Below the pieces are notes generated by a model. It searched no databases. It was not told the DNA's origin and was given only the letters and a program-made list of their open reading frames with translations. From an uncultured Pseudomonadota bacterium (GTDB lineage Bacteria > Pseudomonadota > Gammaproteobacteria > Xanthomonadales > Ahniellaceae), in assembly GCA_937996755.1 (NCBI GenBank), contig CALKUS010000068.1:1-24285 (forward strand): a DNA stretch of 24,285 nucleotides. The letters are read 5' to 3'. Made by a program: the position numbers and the translations under genes. Shown here one piece after another: positions 14,291 to 20,964 of this stretch (its first letter is position 1; each line of letters opens with the position of its first letter).

Positions 14291-15946
14291 TTACAAGCTC
14301 TTCAGGTACTCGAGCAGGTCGCGCTTCTGGTCCGCCGCGAGCGCCGTGCCGTACTCGTGCCCGTAGTTCCAGTTGCCGGCGAGCGAGGTGTCGAACAACA
14401 GCCGGCCCGGGCCTTCCGTCGCGACGATGCCCACGTTGTCCACGTCGAAGTCCGGCGTGCCCACCCAGAACTTCGCGACACGTTCGGCCGGCGGCTTGAG
14501 CAGCTCGACGAGACTCGGCACGGAGCCGTTGTGCAGGTACGGTGCCGTGGCCCAGATGCCGTCGAGCGGGCGTGCCTTGTAGTAGTCGGGGTTCGCGTCG
14601 ATCGCGGCCTTCACCACCTTGTGGTGCGCCACCATCGTGTCGCGCACCGACGCGAGCGGATGGCGCAGCACGGCGCCCATCGCGGCGTGGATCACGAGGT
14701 CGATCGCGCGCGCTTCCTCGCCGAGCACGTCGCCGGCGACCACGGCCTGCTTCTTGCCGGCGAACGCGCCGCTCTTCGACTTCGCCGTGAGGAAATTGTC
14801 GGCCATGCGCGGGTCGGTGCCCACTTCTGACACGGGCGTGGTCACGGCCTTCGCGATGCGCTTGCCGTCGTTGCGGTCGACGAGCGCGTGGCACGACACG
14901 CATTCGCGCGCGTACACGTCCTTGCCGCGCGCGATGCGTTGCGCGTCCAGCGCGCCGAGCAGCGACTGCGACCACGCGGGCGACTTCAGCTCGTACATCC
15001 ATTCCTGGATGTGGCCGAGGTTCTCGAAGTTCGCGCTGGAGCCGTAGCCGTCGATGCCGCCCTTGTCGTGGATGTCGAGCTCGCCGTAGACGGCGATCGC
15101 CGTGGTGACGTTCTGGAACAGTGGGCCGGGTCCGGCATTCGGCGCCGACGCGTTCCACTGCACGAGATCGAGGTGCGACGCGGTCCACAGCGCCGGGTAG
15201 CTCACCGGCGCATTCGGCTCGTGCCCGTTGCCGGGAATGCCGAGGAAGTCGATCGTCACGGCATTGAAGATCTGCCCGAAGGCGTCGAGCCGGCCGTGGC
15301 CGTACGCCACGTCGGAATGGTTGCCGCGATGGCGCGCATCGAGCTTCTGCGCGAGCGCCACCACCTGGTTGGTGAGCGCGAGCTTGTCGGTGGCACCCGT
15401 CGCCGTTGCCAGCCGATCGAGCCGCGCCGGGTCCGCGGCCACCGCCGACAGCGCCTCGACGAGCTCGCCCTCGAAACGGTCGAAGTCGATCAGCGCCTGG
15501 CCACCGTCGATGCGGATGCGCGTGGCGCCGACGCGCACCTCACCCGTGTGGCAGGCCGCGCAACCGAGGCCGGCCCAGTCCTGGCCATCCGCGCCGTTCT
15601 CGCGCGTGAAGCCCACCGGCAGCGCATCCGGGTTGTGCTTCGTCGGTTGCTGCACGAAGAAGCCGAGCGACGCCATGTGCGCATCCGACAGGAAGCGCTC
15701 GCTGCTGCCGGCCTGCTCGAGGTGCAGCAACCACGCGTAGGGCACGAGCCGCGAGCCGAACGACGTGAACCAGGCCTGGTCCTGCACCTCGTCCGACCAG
15801 CCCTGCGCCAGGTTCACGACCCCGGGGGCACCCGGCACCGCGTCCCCGTCGCTGATCGGCGCGGGCGCCGGCTTCTCGCTGCATGCGGCGATCGCCAGCG
15901 TGGCGACCGTACCCAGACCAACCACCCATGCTGGCTTCCTGACCAC
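14291..15946 (-). CDS. RoxA-like dihaem c-type lipoprotein
   Basis: A 551-residue paralogue of the RoxA-like protein at 9812-12136, on the opposite strand. The N-terminus is a lipoprotein signal with lipobox IAAC (C22), so the mature protein is lipid-anchored in the cell envelope. Haem sites are CAACH (129-133) and CVSCH (349-353). It shares NPDALPVGFTREN, RIRIDGGQAL, EVGTDPRMADN, RPLDGIWATAPYLHNGSVP (H472) and a C-terminal NYGHEYG with its paralogue. The family contains RoxA, which oxidatively cleaves polyisoprene, and proteins annotated as dihaem peroxidases; the substrate here is unknown. GTG 15946 is preceded by GAGGA with 7-nt spacing and places the signal sequence correctly. It is convergent with the patatin gene and divergent from a diguanylate cyclase, with only 38 bp between starts. 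Confidence 0.85.
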   Translation of the reverse strand: MVRKPAWVVGLGTVATLAIAACSEKPAPAPISDGDAVPGAPGVVNLAQGWSDEVQDQAWFTSFGSRLVPYAWLLHLEQAGSSERFLSDAHMASLGFFVQQPTKHNPDALPVGFTRENGADGQDWAGLGCAACHTGEVRVGATRIRIDGGQALIDFDRFEGELVEALSAVAADPARLDRLATATGATDKLALTNQVVALAQKLDARHRGNHSDVAYGHGRLDAFGQIFNAVTIDFLGIPGNGHEPNAPVSYPALWTASHLDLVQWNASAPNAGPGPLFQNVTTAIAVYGELDIHDKGGIDGYGSSANFENLGHIQEWMYELKSPAWSQSLLGALDAQRIARGKDVYARECVSCHALVDRNDGKRIAKAVTTPVSEVGTDPRMADNFLTAKSKSGAFAGKKQAVVAGDVLGEEARAIDLVIHAAMGAVLRHPLASVRDTMVAHHKVVKAAIDANPDYYKARPLDGIWATAPYLHNGSVPSLVELLKPPAERVAKFWVGTPDFDVDNVGIVATEGPGRLLFDTSLAGNWNYGHEYGTALAADQKRDLLEYLKSL

Positions 15947-15970
15947 CCTGCTATCCTCGCGCCGAATCCA

Positions 15971-15977
15971 GGGGAGG
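15971..15977 (+). promoter_or_regulatory. Ribosome-binding site deciding a TTG start
   Basis: GGGGAGG lies 7 nt before TTG 15985. The next in-frame ATG, at 16003, has no Shine-Dalgarno at a useful distance, so the TTG is favoured. Upstream GCTATCCT (15951-15958) could be the -10 of this gene. Confidence 0.6.
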
Positions 15978-15984
15978 CGCTTTT

Positions 15985-17664
15985 TTGCGCCGAATTTTGC
16001 CGATGCTGCGACGACTCGCCGCGTTATGGCTCATTGCCGCGCTCGCCACCGTCGCGAGTGTGCAGGCCGCGCCGCTCGAAGTCGATGCCGCGTTCACGCA
16101 CGCCGACCTCGATCGGCAGCTCGTGCTGCTGGAAGACCCGACCGGCGCCCTCGCGTTCGAGCAGGTGCGGGCGCGCAGCGATTTCGCCGCGCCCGGGCCG
16201 AAAGGCGCGAACCTCGGGTTCACGGGCTCGGCCTGGTGGGCGCGCGTCGACCTGCGCAACGGCGGCACGCAACCGCTCGTGCTGCTGCTGCGCCAGCACT
16301 ATCCGTTGATCGATTTCATCGATGCGTGGGTGCCGGCGGCCGACGGCGGCTGGAAGCACGCGGCCACGGGCGACCGGCGCAATTTCGATACGCGCGAGTT
16401 CGCGCACCGCGACTTCGTGTTCGCGGTCGAACTGCCCGCGGGCGCCGAGCGCAGCGTCTACCTGCGTTTCGCCTCGAGCGGGCCGGTGGACATCAGCCTC
16501 ACGCTGGACTCGCAGCGCGAGCTCGTGGGCGCGATCAGCACCGAGCAACTCGCGTACGGCATGTACTTCGGCGGCTTCCTCGTGCTGCTGGTCTACAATT
16601 CGTTCCTCTTCCTCGTGGTGCGCGACCGCGCGTTCTTCTACTACCTGCTCTACGTCGTCAGCTACGGCCTCTATTTCGCCGTGCACAACGGCATCAGCTT
16701 CCAGTACCTGTGGCCGAACAACCCCGACTGGGGCAACCAGGCGCTGCTCGTGCTGTTGTCGCTGACCTTGCTGTTCGGGATGGAGTTCACGCGCCGGTTC
16801 CTCTCGAGCGACAAGAACTTCCCGCGCATCGACCGCGTGGCACTGGGGCTGCAGGCGCTCTCGCTGCTCGGCCTCGCCGCGTCGTTCTTCATGCCCTACG
16901 CGTCGCTGATCCGCGCGATCGCGCTGCACACCGTGCTGGTCATCTCCGTGATGATGTTGATGGGCACGCTCGGCCTGCTGCGGGGCTATCGCCCGGCGCG
17001 CTACTTCATGATCGCGTGGTCGATGCTGCTGCTCGGCGTCATGCTGTACATGCTGAAGATCTTCGGCCTCGTCCCGCACAACGCGCTCACGCAGAACGGC
17101 TTCCAGATCGGCTCGCTGCTCGAGATGGTGCTGCTGTCGCTCGCGCTCGCCAGCCGCGTCGACGAGCTGCAGCGCGAGAGCGTCACCGACCCGCTCACCA
17201 AGCTTTCCAACCGCCGCTTCTTCGACCAGCGCCTCGACGCCGAATTCGAGCGCACCGAGCGTGGCGACGGGCCGCTCGGCCTGCTGATGGTCGACATCGA
17301 CCATTTCAAGACGTTCAACGACCGCTACGGCCATGCCGAAGGCGACGAGGTGCTGAAGATCGTCGCGCGCGCGTTGCGCGACGGCGTGCGCCGCCACGAC
17401 CTCGTCTGCCGCTACGGCGGCGAGGAATTCGCGGTGCTGCTGCCGGGTGCGGGCGCGCACGAGGCAGCCCAGCTCGGCGAGGTGCTGCGTCGCGCGATCG
17501 AGCAGCGCCAGTTCAGCCGCGGCCCGATCACCGTCAGCATCGGCGCCGCGTCCACGTCCGACCCCAAGAACCGCGATCCGCACACGCTGTTCAGGGTGGC
17601 GGACGACGCGCTCTACCGGGCCAAGGCGCAGGGCCGCAACCGCGTGGAAGCCGACGCGGCCTGA
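15985..17664 (+). CDS. Diguanylate cyclase with 7TMR-DISM sensor
   Basis: A 559-residue membrane receptor that should make cyclic di-GMP. An N-terminal signal segment (to about residue 30) precedes a periplasmic 7TMR-DISMED2-type domain (about 35-185; note PGPKGANLGFTGSAWWARVDL). A seven-helix membrane domain (about 190-390) starts near AYGMYFGGFLVLLVYNSFL. The cytoplasmic GGDEF domain begins at DPLTKLSNRRFFD and has the active motif RYGGEEF (G478-F482). An RxxD inhibitory site (RRHD, 469-472) lies five residues upstream, so product feedback inhibition is expected. DISM domains are thought to bind carbohydrates or other small extracellular ligands. TTG 15985 is chosen for its strong ribosome-binding site; ATG 16003 would shorten it by six residues and keep the signal segment. 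It is divergent from the RoxA-like lipoprotein gene. Confidence 0.92.
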   Translation: MRRILPMLRRLAALWLIAALATVASVQAAPLEVDAAFTHADLDRQLVLLEDPTGALAFEQVRARSDFAAPGPKGANLGFTGSAWWARVDLRNGGTQPLVLLLRQHYPLIDFIDAWVPAADGGWKHAATGDRRNFDTREFAHRDFVFAVELPAGAERSVYLRFASSGPVDISLTLDSQRELVGAISTEQLAYGMYFGGFLVLLVYNSFLFLVVRDRAFFYYLLYVVSYGLYFAVHNGISFQYLWPNNPDWGNQALLVLLSLTLLFGMEFTRRFLSSDKNFPRIDRVALGLQALSLLGLAASFFMPYASLIRAIALHTVLVISVMMLMGTLGLLRGYRPARYFMIAWSMLLLGVMLYMLKIFGLVPHNALTQNGFQIGSLLEMVLLSLALASRVDELQRESVTDPLTKLSNRRFFDQRLDAEFERTERGDGPLGLLMVDIDHFKTFNDRYGHAEGDEVLKIVARALRDGVRRHDLVCRYGGEEFAVLLPGAGAHEAAQLGEVLRRAIEQRQFSRGPITVSIGAASTSDPKNRDPHTLFRVADDALYRAKAQGRNRVEADAA

Positions 17665-17693
17665 CGGCGTCCGAAGGGCGGGATATCCCCGGG

Positions 17694-17714
17694 AACCGTC
17701 GGAAATCGACGGTT
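17694..17714 (+). terminator. Hairpin after the diguanylate cyclase gene
   Basis: AACCGTCG (17694-17701) and CGACGGTT (17707-17714) form a perfect 8-bp stem with a 5-nt loop, extendable by GGG/CCC with a bulge, 29 nt past the stop. A palindrome GGGATATCCC lies just before (17680-17689). There is little T after the stem, so termination strength is uncertain. Confidence 0.5.
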
Positions 17715-17749
17715 TCCCCGTGTCGGACGTCCGAAGCCGGCGCCGGATC

Positions 17750-17779
17750 GTGGCGTGGCAGGGTTGCCGAAGCTATCGT
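17750..17779 (+). promoter_or_regulatory. Candidate promoter of the sigma-kinase operon
   Basis: GTGGCG (17750-17755) and TATCGT (17774-17779) are separated by 18 bp. Transcription would start near 17786, leaving a leader of about a dozen bases before the GTG at 17799 and no room for a normal ribosome-binding site; none is seen. The same TGGCG...GCTATCGT pattern precedes the third kinase gene (23688-23716). Confidence 0.45.
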
Positions 17780-17798
17780 TGGCCCCAGAATCCACCCC

Positions 17799-18374
17799 GT
17801 GCGACCCGTGTCCGCCTCCCAACTCGAAATCACCGACCTGTTGCAGCAGTGGCGCAACGGGGACCAGGAAGCCCACGACGCGCTCATGCGCGCCGTGTAT
17901 CCCGCGTTGCGCGCGATCGCGCAACGGGCGATCAGCGCGGGCAGTGGCCGGTTGACGATCCGCGCGACCGAGCTGGCGCACGAGGCCTACCTGCGGCTGC
18001 TCGAGCAGCGCAGCCAGTGGAAGGACCGCGCGCACTTTCTCGCGATCTCCGCGCGCGTCGTGCGGCGCGTGCTGATCGACCTCGTACGCGAACGCGGCGC
18101 GCAGAAGCGCGGCAGCGACGTGGACATCGTCACGCTCGATCCCGACGCCGACCACCAGCACCCTCGCGTCGAGGACGCGCTCGACCTGATCGTGCTCGAC
18201 CAGGCGCTCACGAAGCTCGCGAACTACGACCGGATCGCCGCCCAAGTGGTCGAGCTGCGCTACTTCTCCGGCCTCACCAACGAGGAAGTCGCGAAAGTGC
18301 TGGAGATCGGCGTCGCCACCGTCGTCCGCCACTGGCAGTTCGGCCGCGCCTACCTGCACAGGAAGCTGGCCTGA
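17799..18374 (+). CDS. ECF-type sigma factor of the kinase-linked (TIGR02999/ECF43-like) group
   Basis: A 191-residue sigma factor. Region 2 spans about residues 10-95 (ITDLLQQWRNGDQEAHDALM, then LAHEAYLRLLEQRSQWKDRAHFLA and VVRRVLIDLVRERGAQKRG). Region 4 spans about 130-188 (VVELRYFSGLTNEEVAKVLEIGVATVVRHW). Ordinary ECF factors carry DAED at the start of region 2.2; here that position reads RATE, with T57 in place of an acidic residue. In the ECF43 examples EcfP (Vibrio) and EcfK (Xanthomonas) a Thr here is phosphorylated by a neighbouring Ser/Thr kinase to allow RNA polymerase binding. No anti-sigma gene is nearby, but kinase genes follow 19 nt downstream. The start is GTG 17799; GTG 17808 is an equally plausible alternative three residues in. 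Confidence 0.9.
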   Translation: MRPVSASQLEITDLLQQWRNGDQEAHDALMRAVYPALRAIAQRAISAGSGRLTIRATELAHEAYLRLLEQRSQWKDRAHFLAISARVVRRVLIDLVRERGAQKRGSDVDIVTLDPDADHQHPRVEDALDLIVLDQALTKLANYDRIAAQVVELRYFSGLTNEEVAKVLEIGVATVVRHWQFGRAYLHRKLA

Positions 18375-18393
18375 CCGGCACGCGGCGCATTCG

Positions 18394-20964
18394 ATGGGTG
18401 CCAGCGAAGACACCGGGGACTTCGCGCGCCTGCGCGAGCTGTTCGATCGCATCGTCGCGACCGACGCATCCGCGCGCGAAGCCCTGATCCGCACCGCATG
18501 CGGCGGCGACGAGCGCTTCGAGCGCGAGCTGCGTGCGCTGCTCGACGCACACGAACGGGAGTCCGGCAATACCGGTTCGCGACGCGACGACATGCTCGGC
18601 GCGGGCCGCGAAGCGCTGGCGCAGGCCGCGTCGCCCGGCGAGCGTGTCGGCCCGTTCGTGCTGCGCGAGGTGCTCGGCCGCGGCGGGATGGGCGTCGTGT
18701 ACCGCGCGGAGCGCGTCGACGGCGAGGTGAAGCAGCAGGTCGCGGTGAAGGTGCTGCAGCGCATGCACCTCGACGAGGCGGGCGTGCGCCGTTTCGCGCA
18801 GGAGCGCGACATCGTCGCGCAGCTCGCGCATCCGTACATCGCCCGCCTGTTCGACGCCGGCACCACGCGCGACGGCTTCCCGTACTACGCGCTGGAGTTG
18901 ATCGAGGGCGAGCCGATCGCCGACTGGTGCGCAGCGCGGAACGCCCCGATCGACATTCGCCTCGAGCTGTTCCTGAAGGTTTGCGATGCCGTGCGCTTCG
19001 CGCATGCGAACCTGGTGCTCCACCGCGACATCAAGCCGGCGAACGTGCTCGTGGACGCGAGCGGCACGCCGAAGCTGATCGACTTCGGAATCGCGAAGAC
19101 GATGACTGCCGCGGACGCGACGCAGACCGGGCTGCAGCTGTTCTCGCCGAGCAACGCGGCGCCCGAGCAGCTGCGCGGCGAACGTTGCGGCGTCGCCTGC
19201 GACGTCTACCAGCTCGGCACGCTGCTGTACGAGCTGCTCGCCGGCGCCACCGTGCTCGGCGACAACGACACGTCGCCGGCCGCGATCGAGGCGGCGATCC
19301 TGCACATGGTGCCGACACTGCCGAGCGAACTGCTGGCGCGCCGCGGCGATCCCGCGGCCACCGCCGTGCGCGGCGACCTCGACACGATCGCGTTGCGCGC
19401 GCTGCGCAAGGAACCGGACCAGCGTTACGCGTCCGTCGAGCAGCTCGCGGACGAAGTGCGCCGCTACCTGCGCGACGAACCGCTCGTGGCTCGCGGCAGC
19501 GAGCGTGCGTACCGCTTCCGCAAGTTCCTGCGTCGCAACCGCGCGGCGCTCGCCGCCGGCACCGCGATCGCCGCCCTGCTCGCCACGGTCGTCATGATGC
19601 AGGTGGTGCAATCGCAGCGCCTGGAACGCGAGCGCGACGCGGCACGCGCCGAACGCAACCGCGCGCAGGTGGTCTCGTCGTTCCTGACCAACCTGTTCCG
19701 CAACACGAACCCGGGCGCGTCGCTCGCACCGAACCTTACGGCCGCCGACCTGCTGCAGCGTGGCCGCGAGCGCATCGACGAGGAGCTTGCCGACCAGCCC
19801 GAGATGCGCCTGCCGCTGCTCGGGACGCTCGCGATCATCCACACGGCCATGGGCGACCAGGTGACGGCGTCGCGGATGATCGACAACGTCGAACGCTCGC
19901 TCGCGGAAGGCGTGCGCATCGACGACCGCGGCATGGCCACGTTGCTCTGGCAGATCGGCACCATCCGCAAGGGCGACGGAGACATGGACGCAGCGACCGC
20001 CGCGGCGCGGCGCGCGCTGGAGATCCAGGCCCGCCTCGGCGACAGCGCGTCCGCACGCTGGCCCGCGCGCTTGCTGCTGATGGCCGAGCTGCAGAAGAAG
20101 GACCGGTCGCAGTGGAAGCCGTACATCCTCGGCATGCTCGCCGAGCTCGAGGCCGATAGCGACGTCGATCCGGTGATGCTCGCGACCGTCCGCGTGGAGC
20201 TCGGGCACAACTTCGAGTTCACCGAAGACTTCGAGCTCGGCGAGCGGCTCATCCGCCAGGGCCTGTCCGTGCTCGAGGCAAAGCTGCCGTCGAACGAGTA
20301 CCGCGTGCTCTCCGCCTATTCGTCGCTCGGCAGCATGCTGGTCGCGATGGGCCGCGGCGCCGAGGCGCTGCCGTACCTCGAGGAGCTCGTGCGGCGCGGC
20401 GCGGCGCTGAACGGCGCGGACAGCGCGATCGTCGCGCGCTCGCGCATCCATCTCGGCCGGGCGCTCGCGTCGGTCGGCCGCGACGACGAGGCGCTCGCGC
20501 AATTGCGCCAAGCCGCGGACGTGCTGCGCAAGGTCGGTCCGTTCCCGCAGGGGCCGTTGATGGTGGCGCTCGACCCGCTGGGCAACGTCGAGCTCAAGCT
20601 GCGGCACTGGGCCGACGCGGAGGCGCATTTCCGCGAAGCGGTCGAGATCGCCGATGCGACCGGCGGCAAGCGCGGCAGCAACGCGCTGGAAACGCGCTAC
20701 GGACTGGCGCGCGCGCTTTCGGCGCAACGGAAATGGCCCGAGTCCGTGGCCGTGCTGGCGGAATGCGAGCCGCTCGTATCCTGGACGCTCGCTGCCGACG
20801 CGAAGTGGGCGGTTGCCTATGCCGAGGCGCTCCTTCGCTCCGGACGGCGCGACGAGGTCGGGCGCTACCTGGATCGCGCCGCCCCCCTGATCGCACAACG
20901 ACCCGACTTGCTGGCCGAGGCGGCGACGAAGTCCGGCGAGCTCCGCGCGGAGCTTGCCCGGTGA
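18394..20964 (+). CDS. Transmembrane Ser/Thr protein kinase with TPR sensor half (kinase 1)
   Basis: An 856-residue protein. Residues 1-65 are a short helical leader (RELFDRIVATDASAREALI...ERELRALLDAHERES) typical of kinases linked to this sigma type. The Hanks-type kinase domain (about 85-375) has the glycine loop GRGGMG (95-100), Lys119 in VAVKV, the catalytic loop HRDIKPAN (210-217, D212), DFG (230-232) and AAPEQ, so all key residues are present. One membrane span lies at about 384-405, followed by a charged coiled-coil segment and TPR-like repeats to the end, expected outside the cytoplasm. ATG 18394 is 19 nt after the sigma stop with no clear ribosome-binding site. Its stop overlaps the next kinase's GTG. 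The likely substrate is the adjacent sigma factor; this is inferred from operon structure. Confidence 0.92.
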   Translation: MGASEDTGDFARLRELFDRIVATDASAREALIRTACGGDERFERELRALLDAHERESGNTGSRRDDMLGAGREALAQAASPGERVGPFVLREVLGRGGMGVVYRAERVDGEVKQQVAVKVLQRMHLDEAGVRRFAQERDIVAQLAHPYIARLFDAGTTRDGFPYYALELIEGEPIADWCAARNAPIDIRLELFLKVCDAVRFAHANLVLHRDIKPANVLVDASGTPKLIDFGIAKTMTAADATQTGLQLFSPSNAAPEQLRGERCGVACDVYQLGTLLYELLAGATVLGDNDTSPAAIEAAILHMVPTLPSELLARRGDPAATAVRGDLDTIALRALRKEPDQRYASVEQLADEVRRYLRDEPLVARGSERAYRFRKFLRRNRAALAAGTAIAALLATVVMMQVVQSQRLERERDAARAERNRAQVVSSFLTNLFRNTNPGASLAPNLTAADLLQRGRERIDEELADQPEMRLPLLGTLAIIHTAMGDQVTASRMIDNVERSLAEGVRIDDRGMATLLWQIGTIRKGDGDMDAATAAARRALEIQARLGDSASARWPARLLLMAELQKKDRSQWKPYILGMLAELEADSDVDPVMLATVRVELGHNFEFTEDFELGERLIRQGLSVLEAKLPSNEYRVLSAYSSLGSMLVAMGRGAEALPYLEELVRRGAALNGADSAIVARSRIHLGRALASVGRDDEALAQLRQAADVLRKVGPFPQGPLMVALDPLGNVELKLRHWADAEAHFREAVEIADATGGKRGSNALETRYGLARALSAQRKWPESVAVLAECEPLVSWTLAADAKWAVAYAEALLRSGRRDEVGRYLDRAAPLIAQRPDLLAEAATKSGELRAELAR

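Noticed and set aside
16024..17583. Minus-strand open frame of 519 codons opposite the diguanylate cyclase
   Set aside because: Gln/Glu/Arg/His-rich shadow without domains, opposite an intact GGDEF gene.
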